Below are positions 26,909-36,504 of a stretch of DNA of 64,000 nucleotides, one piece after another. Under the pieces are notes generated by a model. It was not told where the DNA came from. It was given only the letters and a program-made list of their open reading frames with translations, and searched no databases. The position numbers were made by a program, and so were the translations under genes. The number at the start of each line of letters is the position of its first letter. Positions within the stretch are counted from its first letter, which is position 1. Source of the stretch: Natrinema sp. SYSU A 869 (GTDB lineage: Archaea; Halobacteriota; Halobacteria; Halobacteriales; Natrialbaceae); contig NZ_CP082247.1 in the NCBI RefSeq assembly GCF_019879105.1, forward strand, positions 682,001-746,000, given 5' to 3'.

Positions 26909-28423
26909 TTACACTAGGTCGAACGTCCACCTCTGGTTTGCACCGCCGTTCCATTCCCACTGGACGACGGTAGCGCCGTCGTCCGTCGACGCGCCGTCGA
27001 CGTCAGCGACCTTTCCGCTATTGGCGTTCTCGATGCGGTAGGTACCGTCACCGTTGTCGACGATGTGCCAGTCCTGGGTCGCGTGCCCGGTGTCGGCGTA
27101 CTGCTGGACGTTCCCACCGTCGCTCGTATCGGCGCTGGTCACTTCCATGAGCTTCCCGCTGTTAACGTTCCGAAGGTGGAACGTCTCGTGGTCGTCCGTC
27201 TCGACCACATCCCACTGCTGGCAGGCGTGGCCGGTATCGCTGTACTGGTGAACGTCGTCGCCGTCGCTCGTTCCGGCAGCAGCGACCTCGAGGCGCTTAC
27301 CGCTGTTGACGTTCGTGATCGCGTAGGTCCCCTCGCTGATACCGATACCGCTGGTGACATTGCTGCAGTCGTAGCTTCCGGTGCTCGGCATCGGGCTCTG
27401 CGTGCTCGGCGTCCCGTCGCAGGCGACGACCGGCCAGTCGTTCTCCCACTGGATTCGATCGAGCATCATCGTGCGGTCTTCTCGGTCCGCCGTGGCCTCG
27501 ACGTGGTAGAGCATCCACCAGTCGCCGTTTTCGTCCCGGATCGCGGTGTTGTGGCCCGGACCGGTGAACTCGTCCGTCCCGTTGAGGATCGACACGCCGC
27601 TCCGATGCTCGTTCAGGTCGCGCAGATCGGTCCCGTTCTGATTGTAGTAGGGGCCGAAGAACGACTCGGACCGGCCGACCTCAAGCTCGTAGGTACTATC
27701 GTAGCCGTCACAGCAGTGGCCGGTCGAGTAGAACAGGTAATAGTAACCGTTCTCCCGGACGATCATCGGACCTTCGCGGTCGTCACCGGCCAGGTGGAAC
27801 GTCGTCCCCGGGACGTAATCCATTCCGTCGCTCGTGAGTTCGACGCCGTAGAAGCCATAAAAGCTCCCCCAGACGATGTAGGGAGTGCCATCGACAACGC
27901 GGAACTCCGAATCGATACAGTTGGTCATCCCGAGGTCCTCATCCCTGAACACCGGTCCCTGATCCTCGAACGGGCCGTCCGGCGTGTCCGAGATCGCGAC
28001 GCCGATCCCGGGGTTGTCGGTGCTCCCCCACGTCGAATAGGAGTAGTAGAGGTAGTACTGGCCGTTGTAGTAGTTGATGTCGGGCGCCCACACACCCGCG
28101 TCGGGATCGTCACGCCAGTCAGGGTAACTGTCGAACGCAGAATCGATGTACGTCCAGTTGGCCAAGTCATCCGAGGTCGCTATTGGAACGATGTCCTCCG
28201 GCGTCTCGGTCCCGTACGCGTAGTAGGTACCATCGTCAGCCTGGATAGCGGTCACGTCACCGAATCCGATCGGACCGACCGGATTGTGGTAATGGGTCGA
28301 ACTGTCGTCCGCGGACGCCGACCCACTCGTCGCAACTGCACCCGCAGTTCCGAGCGCACCGACTCCGATCGTTTGCAGGACACTTCGCCTATCGATGTCT
28401 GTGTGTTCATGACTATCAGCCAT
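26909..28423 (-). CDS. Exported GH43 arabinanase/arabinofuranosidase with ricin-type trefoil
   Basis: A 504-residue protein with a Tat signal (RRSVLQTIGVGALG, about 12-38). The five-bladed GH43 domain (about 45-345) shows the three acidic catalytic positions: Asp in GFGDVTAIQADDG (base), Asp in NCIDSEFRV (pKa modulator) and Glu in DREGPMIV (acid). WAPDINYYNGQYYLYYS is typical of endo-arabinanases and related GH43 enzymes. The C-terminal 135 residues are a ricin-B/CBM13-like trefoil with three repeats of the type VNSGKRLEVAAAGTSDGDDV and QQW/QDW/QRW ends. Likely hydrolyses alpha-1,5-arabinan outside the cell; exact activity (endo or exo) cannot be fixed. Divergent from the GH51 gene next door. 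Confidence 0.88.
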   Translation of the reverse strand: MADSHEHTDIDRRSVLQTIGVGALGTAGAVATSGSASADDSSTHYHNPVGPIGFGDVTAIQADDGTYYAYGTETPEDIVPIATSDDLANWTYIDSAFDSYPDWRDDPDAGVWAPDINYYNGQYYLYYSYSTWGSTDNPGIGVAISDTPDGPFEDQGPVFRDEDLGMTNCIDSEFRVVDGTPYIVWGSFYGFYGVELTSDGMDYVPGTTFHLAGDDREGPMIVRENGYYYLFYSTGHCCDGYDSTYELEVGRSESFFGPYYNQNGTDLRDLNEHRSGVSILNGTDEFTGPGHNTAIRDENGDWWMLYHVEATADREDRTMMLDRIQWENDWPVVACDGTPSTQSPMPSTGSYDCSNVTSGIGISEGTYAITNVNSGKRLEVAAAGTSDGDDVHQYSDTGHACQQWDVVETDDHETFHLRNVNSGKLMEVTSADTSDGGNVQQYADTGHATQDWHIVDNGDGTYRIENANSGKVADVDGASTDDGATVVQWEWNGGANQRWTFDLV

Positions 28424-28669
28424 GTGTTATGATTATAAACATCGATACATAATAATTCTTCGTATACCACATCTAACACTAGTCGACAGCACTGCAATTA
28501 AAGGGTAGTCGGGTCGGTACTCCATTTACACCGACGTGAACGGTCAGCGTTGATCGCCTAACCGCGGTCGCTCCACTGGATGACGCTGTCGGCGTCCTCC
28601 ACAATACAACCTGGCAGCAGCGTTTGGCCACGTAACCGCCCTATCATTGCCGGATTCGCTGCAATCTTC

Positions 28670-28690
28670 GGACTACATAGATCATAGTCC
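28670..28690. promoter_or_regulatory. Palindrome GGACTA-N9-TAGTCC upstream of exported GH51 gene
   Basis: A perfect 6-bp inverted repeat spanning 21 bp ends 13 bp before the TATA-like AATATTTAGT (28704-28713). Position and symmetry fit an operator for a dimeric regulator such as the IclR protein encoded at 48.6 kb. The same layout, with different sequence, precedes the second GH51 gene. Confidence 0.4.
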
Positions 28691-28725
28691 AATACTATCA
28701 AAGAATATTTAGTAAATGATAGTGA

Positions 28726-31203
28726 ATGGCAAATCGAATGGTACATAATCACAACCATAGATCGGTGACCAGTAACACCGATGACAACCGTGGGATCGTC
28801 TCTCGTCGACGCTTTCTGGCTCTCCAGTCGATGGTCGTGGCCGGAGCCGCCACCGGGACAGCGGTAGGGAATCCGCACACAGGATCCGCTGATGAAATAC
28901 AGAACACCGTCTCGCTGAACCTCGCGGAACGAACGGAAGCAGCGGTTTCCGACCAGTTGTTCGGACGGCTCTGCGAGCACTACGAGTCAGGCACGATCTA
29001 TCCGGGTATCTACTCCGAGCACGTCACGAACAACTCGTTCTATCCCAGGGAGTGGTCGGAAGACGATCACTTCGGCCCGAAGACGTTCTTTGACCCTGGA
29101 TCGATAGACCGCCACGAGAACGTCCCGTTCCCGTGGGAACCCGTCGGCGACTCCGGCGTCGCCTTCGAGCAGCGAGAGGCCGGCGTCGCCGCCGTTGAGA
29201 CGACAGATTACCAGCGAATCGCCATCGAGGACGCTCGTGGCGGTATCTCTCAAAAAATCGTCCTCCCAGACTTCCGCACACTGGGATACGACCTCTCGTT
29301 TTCGGTTCGTGGCGACGGTCTCGAGACCATTACCGCTGCCATCACGACGCTGGACGGCGAGACCCTCGCAGCCACCGACGTCGCCGTCGCCGACGACTGG
29401 AATCGTCACGAAGTCACACTCAAACTGGCCGAAGAGAGCGGCGATCAGTACGTCGCTGGGTCGGTCGCGGACGTCGAAACGCCCTACGGAAAGTATGTCC
29501 TCGAGTTCACCGCGGAGGGAAGCGGCCGCGTTGATTTCGACTGGATCATGCTTCGGGCGGACGACGCGATCAACGGCAAGTTCAACCCGTCGACCGTTGA
29601 GCTGATGCGAGAGCAGAACGCGACCTGGCTGAAGTGGCCGGGCGGGAACTTCACGAGTCAGTACAATTGGCGGGACGGCATCGGCCCGCTCGACGAACGG
29701 CCGATGCGCTTCAATCACGCGTGGGGCGGCGTCGATCCGAACTACTTTGGCACGGACGAGTACCTCGAGCTGTGTGAGGTCGCCGATCTCACGCCGCGTC
29801 TCACCGTCGGCTGGTGGGACAATCCGGGAGAGTGGGCGGCTGAGAGACAGATTCTCCCCAAAGACGCTGCCGACTGGGTCGAGTACTGTAACGGTTCGAC
29901 GGACACGGAGATGGGTGCACTTCGTGCCGAGAACGGTCACCCGGAACCGTACGACATCGAACATTGGGAGGTCGGCAACGAGGTGTGGGGCCCGTGGCAG
30001 CGCGGTCACACGGCCGATCCCTCGGAGTACGCGAGCGGATCCGCGGAGCGGATCGGGTTCAACGAGTACTACGACGCGATGATGGCGGTCGACGACTCCA
30101 TAACCGTCCTCGCGGATGGAATGGATCCGGGATACAACGAATCGAATACGCCGGATCCGGCCGAGTGGAACAGCACGCTGTTCGAAGAGTCGGGCGACCG
30201 CCTCGACGGACTGGACCTGCACCGCTACAACTGGGGAATCGAGAGCCAAGCGGAACGGGACGCGTGGTACGATGAGAACGACGCCGGCCCCATCGACTAC
30301 AACGAGGTGTTGCTCATGTTCCCGACGCAATTTGGCGTATTGATGGACGAACTCAGCGCCGAGGCCGCCGATGCGGACATCGAGAACTTCCGGATCAACG
30401 TCGGCGAGTACGGGCTCTTCCCGTCGGTCGACGAGGGCGCTCCGTACCCCGGTCCGGAGACGATGCCGGGTGGCTCCTATATTTCGGGGATGCTCAACTC
30501 GTTCATCCGGCAGAGCGAGACCGTCGTCGAGGCCTCCCAGACGTGGGTGCCCGTCCGCATGTTCCCGCCAGAGTTCACCGAGGCACCGCCGGACCCGAAC
30601 CCGCTGGCCCCGGCGGGATCGGTGTTCGGCCTCTACTCGGCGGTGTTCGAGACCAACGCCGAGTGGCACGCGATCGACCTCGACGTCGGCGGTGCCGGTC
30701 GAACGATTCCTGACACCGGCCCGCGAATTCGCCACATGGCGGATGTTCCCTACGTCGACGCCGCCGCCATACAGAACACGCGTGGGAAGGAACTGTGTGT
30801 CTTTCTGACTAACCGAAACCTCCGGGGAAGCAGTGAGGTCACCATCGACCTTCCCGAGGAGTACGCCGGCAAACCGGTGGCGATCACCCGCCACCGAGCG
30901 ACTGCGAGCGAGCGACCGCTCCCACACGACTTTCAGGAATCGTGGGAGGAACCGGACGTCTACGAGGTCGACCATGCAATCGAATCCGTCGATCATGATG
31001 GCTCGCTCACGCTCGAGGTCGGACCCGCCGCAGTCGTCCGATTACTCGTCGACAACGATCACGGCCGTCCCGATACGGTCGGTGACGACGGCGTCTGGTC
31101 GGGACTCAACGGTAGTGAGTGCGAACACCATCCAGGAAACGGAAAGGGGCACGGTGGTCCGCCGTCTGACTCGCACGACCAGCGAGGATCCGGCAAACGA
31201 TAG
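28726..31203 (+). CDS. Exported GH51 alpha-L-arabinofuranosidase
   Basis: An 825-residue protein with a Tat signal (RRRFLALQSMVVAG, about 27-45). A carbohydrate-binding-like beta domain (about 140-270) precedes the GH51 TIM barrel, with WLKWPGGNFTSQYNWRDGIG, acid/base Glu419 in HWEVGNEVWG and nucleophile Glu561 in INVGEYGLF, then the C-terminal beta domain. The His/Gly tail (GNGKGHGGPPSDSHDQRGS) is disordered. GH51 enzymes remove terminal alpha-L-arabinofuranose from arabinan and arabinoxylan. ATG 28738 is an alternative start and fits leaderless transcription from the TATA box at 28704. Most GH51 enzymes are intracellular, so an exported one is noteworthy. Confidence 0.88.
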   Translation: MANRMVHNHNHRSVTSNTDDNRGIVSRRRFLALQSMVVAGAATGTAVGNPHTGSADEIQNTVSLNLAERTEAAVSDQLFGRLCEHYESGTIYPGIYSEHVTNNSFYPREWSEDDHFGPKTFFDPGSIDRHENVPFPWEPVGDSGVAFEQREAGVAAVETTDYQRIAIEDARGGISQKIVLPDFRTLGYDLSFSVRGDGLETITAAITTLDGETLAATDVAVADDWNRHEVTLKLAEESGDQYVAGSVADVETPYGKYVLEFTAEGSGRVDFDWIMLRADDAINGKFNPSTVELMREQNATWLKWPGGNFTSQYNWRDGIGPLDERPMRFNHAWGGVDPNYFGTDEYLELCEVADLTPRLTVGWWDNPGEWAAERQILPKDAADWVEYCNGSTDTEMGALRAENGHPEPYDIEHWEVGNEVWGPWQRGHTADPSEYASGSAERIGFNEYYDAMMAVDDSITVLADGMDPGYNESNTPDPAEWNSTLFEESGDRLDGLDLHRYNWGIESQAERDAWYDENDAGPIDYNEVLLMFPTQFGVLMDELSAEAADADIENFRINVGEYGLFPSVDEGAPYPGPETMPGGSYISGMLNSFIRQSETVVEASQTWVPVRMFPPEFTEAPPDPNPLAPAGSVFGLYSAVFETNAEWHAIDLDVGGAGRTIPDTGPRIRHMADVPYVDAAAIQNTRGKELCVFLTNRNLRGSSEVTIDLPEEYAGKPVAITRHRATASERPLPHDFQESWEEPDVYEVDHAIESVDHDGSLTLEVGPAAVVRLLVDNDHGRPDTVGDDGVWSGLNGSECEHHPGNGKGHGGPPSDSHDQRGSGKR

Positions 31204-31276
31204 CGGTGTTACGGTGAGATCCCGTTCGTCCCACGGTATAGACCGCTCGGATCCTATTTCTATTCAACAGAACCGG

Positions 31277-32104
31277 TTACAGGATCTGGTAGCCGCCGTC
31301 GACATAGAGGAGATGGCCGGTGACGTAGTCGGCGTCGTCGGAGGCCAAAAATAGGTACGAGCCCGCGAGTTCGTCGGGTGTTCCCATCCTCCCCATCGGG
31401 ATCTCGGGGTTGATCTCTTGCTCGTTGAGATCGGGAAGCTCCGCATCGGGGAGGATGAATCCGTCATCGATCTCCCGGTCGAAGTCGGGGTTGCCAGCAC
31501 CGAAGGTGGTCTCGATGATCCCCGGCGCGACGGCGTTAACCCGGATGTCGTACCGGGCGAGTTCGAGCGCCGCAACGCGGGTGAGCATCATGACCGCTCC
31601 CTTCGAGGCGTCGTACATCGAGTGGCCGACCTGTGCGTACTCGGAGCTGATCGAGGCCGTGTTCACGATCGAGCCCGGTTCCTCCCGGTCGAGCATGTCT
31701 CGAGCCGCCGCCCGACAGCCGGCGAAGACGCCGCGGACGTTGATCGCGAACACCTGATCGAACGCGTCGGCGTCGGTTTCTACCAGCGATGCCTCACGGT
31801 AGATGCCGGCGTTGTTGACCATCACATCGACGCCTCCAAACTCCCTGGCGGCTTCGACGACCGCGCCGACGTCCTCGGGATCGGAGACGTCCGTTTCGAT
31901 AAACTCCGCTCGGCCGCCGTTATCTTCGACGAGCTCGTGTGTCGGCGCCGACGCGTCGTCTTCCTTGGGCTGTTCGCGGATGTCCGCGACGATCACCGTC
32001 GCGTCTGCCTTTCCGAACCGGCGAGCGACTTCGCGGCCGATACCGGACGTTCCGCCGGTCACGATCACGGTCTCGTCGGAGAAGTCATACGTAATCTCTC
32101 CCAT
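31277..32104 (-). CDS. Classical SDR dehydrogenase, candidate pentose dehydrogenase
   Basis: A 275-residue short-chain dehydrogenase. TGGTSGIG is at 16-23, Asp41 at the end of strand 2 favours NAD over NADP, NNAG is at 97-100, the catalytic Ser at about 151-153, Tyr164 and Lys168 are in YDASK, and it ends YVDGGYQIL. An insertion around 43-60 and another before IPMGRMGTPDEL are longer than usual. In this arabinan context it could oxidise L-arabinose to arabinonolactone as the first step of the oxidative pentose pathway. That is inference: the known Haloferax arabinose dehydrogenase is an SDR but of a different subgroup as I recall. Confidence 0.75.
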   Translation of the reverse strand: MGEITYDFSDETVIVTGGTSGIGREVARRFGKADATVIVADIREQPKEDDASAPTHELVEDNGGRAEFIETDVSDPEDVGAVVEAAREFGGVDVMVNNAGIYREASLVETDADAFDQVFAINVRGVFAGCRAAARDMLDREEPGSIVNTASISSEYAQVGHSMYDASKGAVMMLTRVAALELARYDIRVNAVAPGIIETTFGAGNPDFDREIDDGFILPDAELPDLNEQEINPEIPMGRMGTPDELAGSYLFLASDDADYVTGHLLYVDGGYQIL

Positions 32105-32361
32105 ATCCTACCTGTCGCTACCAGTCACTTAATTATTGCTTCGACCGATCGGAGGACACCCGGACTGACGGCGTCGGGGAACGGCTGCGAATATGAGAGC
32201 TGACGCCGACAACTGCGAACTCGAGCCCCGACCCCCGTCTACTCGCTTCGACCACTCGAATTTATGTAAACAGAGACGGGTGTGGAAATCGTGAGTCAGC
32301 CTATTGGACGGATCGAAACCGATCTGCTAGAACCGACCGTGAGGACGCGGGTGAGCGCCAG

Positions 32362-33521
32362 ATGACGACTGATGGGAACCGAAACGGAAAAGCGCTCTAC
32401 ACGCCGCCGGAGGGTGCTCCCGGGCCCGGTGCGATGTACCCCCGTGTCGTCTGCTTGGACCACGACGAGTCCGAGGGAGAGACCCTGCTCGCGACCTTCG
32501 AACAGTACGAGAGTATCGACAATGATGGCACAGGACAGCCGGTCTTCCCGCTTTACCGCAGTCCTGACGGGGGAGAAACCTGGTCGCGATTCTCCGAAAT
32601 CCGCGACATGCAAAACGGCTGGGGGCTCCGATATCAACCGACGCTATTCGAACTGCCCGAGTCGATCGGCCCCTGGTCGGCGGGAACGATACTAGCTGCG
32701 GGGAACTCCATCCCGGACGACCGATCCCGGACGAAAATCGACGTGTACGCGAGCGAGGATGGCGGCCGAAACTGGTCGTCCGTGAGTACGGTGGCAACCG
32801 GTGGCAAAGCCGTTCCTCAAGCCGGTGCGACGCCGGTCTGGGAACCCGAGTTCGCGATCGACGCCGACGGGAACCTCGTCTGTTACTTCGCCGACGAACG
32901 CCACCGCGAGGAGGGGTACGCTCAGCTCGTCGGACACCGCGTCTCCCGCGACGGCGGTCGAACGTGGGGCGAGGAGACGTTCGACGTCGCGATCCCCGAC
33001 GGCGAGCAGCGACCGGGGATGCCCGTCGTGACGACACTCCCCGACGGCGGCTACGCGATGGTCTTCGAGATCGTCGGACCGAAATACGACGGAGGGATCT
33101 TCGTCAAGACCTCCCCGGACGGACGGTCGTGGGGAGAGCCGGCCGACATCGGCGCTCCGGTCCGGACGGCGGAGGGTACCAGCTCACGAACGGCCCCTAC
33201 ATCACGTGGACGGCCGCCGGCGGCGACGAGGGGACCGCACTCGTCTCAGGGAAGACGCTGCGCGACCCGGACGGGCGACAGGCCCCCGGAAGCGGCCGGA
33301 CGCTCCTCGCCACGACCGATCTCTCGGGGTTCGACTCGTGGACGACCGTTTCCGCGCCGCTCGAGTTCGACGACGCGATCGACGTCGGTCACGAGACAGT
33401 CGGGTGGACCACGCCGTTACTGCCCTCGCGGGACGATGAACGGCTGCTCCAGTTGACCTCGACGTCGGTCCAGGGCGAACGCTGTGCAATCAGCTACGCG
33501 TCCGGCCCGCTGACGCTGTGA
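32362..33521 (+). pseudogene. Cytosolic sialidase-fold (GH93-like) exo-arabinanase, one frameshift
   Basis: A six-bladed propeller protein with BNR/Asp-box repeats (SPDGGETW, SEDGGRNW, SRDGGRTW). Sequence features recalling fungal GH93 exo-arabinanases are GAMYPRVVCLD, GTILAAGNSI, VWEPEF and PGMPVVTTLPDG. It lacks a signal peptide, in contrast to the homologue at 42.6-43.9 kb. The first frame goes astray after VRTAEG at about 33175, and the homologous text continues in the next frame as YQLTNGPYITWTAAGGDEG up to 33521. One extra G in the GGG run at 33174-33176 repairs it to 386 residues. Either a sequencing slip or recent inactivation. Confidence 0.78.
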
Positions 33522-33557
33522 CGGTCGATCGTTCGGCATCGGAATCCGGGGCGAAAC

Positions 33558-36230
33558 TCAGCCGCACTCCTTGGACCCGAGATCGTCGACGAGCGCGGCG
33601 AGGGCCGCCATCCCAACGGGCTGCGCTCCGTACGCGTCCGTGATTCGAAACGTGAACGCGCCGACGCGGCCGTCGCCGACCTCGCGAACGACGGCCGCTG
33701 CCGACCGGTTCGCTAGCCAGCCTTCGACGTAGCCGATCGACACGTCGTCATCCGTCGAGATATCGGCGACCACGTCGTAGGGGTAGAGACCTTCTAGTTC
33801 CCACCCGGGAACGGTGTCGACGTACTCGGCCAGCGAGGCGTCGTTGCAGTAAAACAGCGACGCCACGAGATTCCAGCTTTCCGTTTCCGGCAAACGACGG
33901 TACTCGAAGAACTCCTCGTCCGCCATGTGTCCGCTCTCGTCGGGGAGAAACACGGCGACTCCACCGTCTTCGACGTACGCTCGAACGGCAGAGTCTGGAT
34001 GGACCACCAGCGCCACGTCGACGGTCTCGTCGAGGCTCGAGACGACCTCGAAGCCGGTCTTGGACAGTCCGTCGGCGAGCCCCTCGGCGTCGGTGTACAC
34101 CGTCGTATCGCTGTCGGCGCTGGGTTCGGGAACGACGGTGATCGGTTCCCCGTTTGTCGGCGCGCTCGGCACCGAGACCGTCAGTTCGTCGTCGCGGACG
34201 CCGTCGACGGACGGGACGTCGACAGTGATGGCGTTTTCGACGCGTTCGACGCCGAAACCGTCAATTTCCACGTCGACGGTGCTCGACTCCCCGAAGATCG
34301 ACCACTCGAGCGGACCGTCGACGGCGTCGGTGGTGCCGTTGCTGACGACCACGTCGGCGGTCAGCGTCCCGCCCGACGCGACGGCGTGGGCGTCCGGATC
34401 GACGCTGACGAGGACGTCACTGTTTATTCGGGCGATGTCGTCGTGGAACGCCTTCTCCTCGCGGCGATAGTCCAGCACCCCGTTGAACTCCCACTCGATG
34501 TCGGAGAACTCCGTGAGCACGTATCCGGCGATGTCCTCACGGGTCCGCATCCGTTCGATGACGTCCGCGATCGAGCGGAACTCGCGACGCTGCCACGCGT
34601 CGGCCATCGCCGACCAGTCGTCGAAGACGTCCGAGAGGGCCGTCTCCTCGAACCGGTCGTACGCTCCCGCGGGACGCTTGATCGGGTCGTCGAAGAACTC
34701 GTAGTCGAACCACGGCGGTTCGCCGCCGTAGTGCTCCTCGATCGCGGGCAGATCGCACATCCCCCACGTCCCGAACTCGGAGACGATCTGTGGCGCGTCC
34801 GCCGGATCGGTCTCCGTTGCGCCGTAGTTGTCCGCCGGTGACGACGTCATCGACTCAAGATCGTCCGCCCACGCGGCCGCGCGGTCCGGACTGACGAAGT
34901 ACCGGTGGTAATCGTTCACGTCGGTCGCCACGTGAGCCCAGCCGGAGTTGTCGCAGACGAGCCGCGTGGGATCCCACTCCCGGGCTGATTCGTAGAGATC
35001 CGCGAGGTACCGCTGTTTCGCTTCGTCCACCCACAGCGACGTCTCGTCCTCGAGTCCCTGGGGGTTTCCGATCCCCCACTCCTCGTTGTACAGGCTCCAG
35101 ACAATCACACTGGGTCGGTTGTAGTCCCGGTCGATCATACCGCGGATCTGTTCGCGGACCTCCCGCCTCGAGCGGTCGGTGTGCACCGTCGGATTCGCGG
35201 GCTCCTCCCAGACGAGGATTCCGAGTCGATCCGCGAGTTCCAGGAAGTCCGGATGGGCCGGCTTGATGTGCTTGCGGAGCAGGTTGAACCCGAGTTCCTT
35301 CGCCGTGCAAATCTCGGACTCGAAGAGATCGGCGTCGAACGGCCGGTACAGCGTCTCCGGGTAGTACCCCTGATCGAGCGCGCCCCGCACGTAGAACGGG
35401 TCTCCGTTCAGGTACAGGCGGCCGTCGCGAGACTCGACGCTCCGCATCCCGAAGTAGTCCTCGTACCGATCGACGACCGTGCCGTCGCGCGACAGTTCCA
35501 CGACGATGTCGTACAGCACCGGGGTCTGCGGCGTCCAGTACTCGGGGTCGCCGATGGCCAGCACCGCGGTTCCCGCCCCCGCGTCTACGTCGACGGTCGA
35601 TCTCGTGACCGACTCACCGTCCCGCTCGACCATCACGGCGGCGGTCAGGTCGGTCGCACTCGCGGGCGTCGCGTCGAGATCGATCCGTACCGTGTCGTCG
35701 TCGAGATCCGGCGTCGCGCGAACGCCGTCGACGTGCCACTTCGGGACGGTCGTTACCGTGACGTCCTGCCAGATCCCGCTGATGCGCTGATACCACGGCG
35801 CGCCCTGCTTTCCGTGGGGGATCTCGCTTACGTCTTCGGGATCGGTCACTGCGACGACGATCACGTCCTCGCCGTCAGTCACCGCATCCGTGATATCTAT
35901 CTCGAAAGGGAGATAGCCGCCGCGATGCTCCCCGACCCGCTCGCCGTTCACCCACACCGTCGCCTCGTAGTCGACGGCGCCGAATCGGAGGAGCGTGCGG
36001 TCGTCTCCGGACCGTGGGAGGGCGGTATGACGGCGGTACCACGCGGTCCCGGTGTACTCGCGATACTCGTCGCGCTCTTGCCAAGCGTGGGGGACGTCAA
36101 CGGTGCAACGGCGATCGGGCCAGGTCGCGTCCGGAGCGTACCAGTTACCGGAGCGTCCGTCGGACGCCGGGTCGGTAACGAACTCCCACGGTCCGTTTAG
36201 TGTTCTCGTTTCTCGGTAACTCTCTGTCAT
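33558..36230 (-). CDS. GH2-family glycosidase (beta-galactosidase/arabinosidase-like)
   Basis: An 890-residue cytosolic enzyme (no signal). It has the N-terminal jelly-roll domain (LNGPWEFVTDP, then WYRRHTALPRSG), an Ig-like domain, and the TIM barrel with GFNLLRKHIKPAHPDFLELA, acid/base Glu383 in SLYNEEWG and nucleophile Glu485 in VSEFGTWG. An extra C-terminal region of about 270 residues includes a beta domain and a GATase-like segment (VDVALVVHPDSAVRAYVEDGGVA). GH2 enzymes hydrolyse beta-galactosides, glucuronides, mannosides or, in some members, alpha-L-arabinopyranosides. In this locus side-chain galactose from arabinogalactan is the most natural substrate, but this is inferred. Confidence 0.85.
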   Translation of the reverse strand: MTESYRETRTLNGPWEFVTDPASDGRSGNWYAPDATWPDRRCTVDVPHAWQERDEYREYTGTAWYRRHTALPRSGDDRTLLRFGAVDYEATVWVNGERVGEHRGGYLPFEIDITDAVTDGEDVIVVAVTDPEDVSEIPHGKQGAPWYQRISGIWQDVTVTTVPKWHVDGVRATPDLDDDTVRIDLDATPASATDLTAAVMVERDGESVTRSTVDVDAGAGTAVLAIGDPEYWTPQTPVLYDIVVELSRDGTVVDRYEDYFGMRSVESRDGRLYLNGDPFYVRGALDQGYYPETLYRPFDADLFESEICTAKELGFNLLRKHIKPAHPDFLELADRLGILVWEEPANPTVHTDRSRREVREQIRGMIDRDYNRPSVIVWSLYNEEWGIGNPQGLEDETSLWVDEAKQRYLADLYESAREWDPTRLVCDNSGWAHVATDVNDYHRYFVSPDRAAAWADDLESMTSSPADNYGATETDPADAPQIVSEFGTWGMCDLPAIEEHYGGEPPWFDYEFFDDPIKRPAGAYDRFEETALSDVFDDWSAMADAWQRREFRSIADVIERMRTREDIAGYVLTEFSDIEWEFNGVLDYRREEKAFHDDIARINSDVLVSVDPDAHAVASGGTLTADVVVSNGTTDAVDGPLEWSIFGESSTVDVEIDGFGVERVENAITVDVPSVDGVRDDELTVSVPSAPTNGEPITVVPEPSADSDTTVYTDAEGLADGLSKTGFEVVSSLDETVDVALVVHPDSAVRAYVEDGGVAVFLPDESGHMADEEFFEYRRLPETESWNLVASLFYCNDASLAEYVDTVPGWELEGLYPYDVVADISTDDDVSIGYVEGWLANRSAAAVVREVGDGRVGAFTFRITDAYGAQPVGMAALAALVDDLGSKECG

Positions 36231-36504
36231 TGATGATCTATGTACTTACTATCGAACTGGCTGCGGGTGAGTATCCGACGTTCAGGCGGACAGTTCGTCC
36301 ACCGGGACGCCTCCGTGTCATAGCCTATCACCCACGGTAATCGTTTGCACCACGGTCATATATCTCTTCCTCCGACAGCCGTACAGAGAAGCCGCGATAT
36401 CGCGATCGGACGAGGTTCACAGTACTTCCTCGAAGCTGATGGGACAGCGGATCGAACGGTCTGCATCCACAACGATTTATTGGACGCCCCTCGTTGCGAG
36501 GGAT

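Noticed and set aside
27065-28432. Forward open frame of about 455 codons opposite the GH43 gene
   Set aside because: Val/Arg/Asp-rich sequence without any domain; the reverse frame has full GH43 and trefoil signatures.
28987-30996. Reverse-strand open frame of about 670 codons inside the exported GH51 gene
   Set aside because: Antisense image; the forward frame has both catalytic Glu motifs and a Tat signal.
28674-36244. Shared 12-mer TACATAGATCAT upstream of the GH51 and GH2 genes
   Set aside because: At this length a chance match within 64 kb is expected, and its position relative to the start differs between the two genes.
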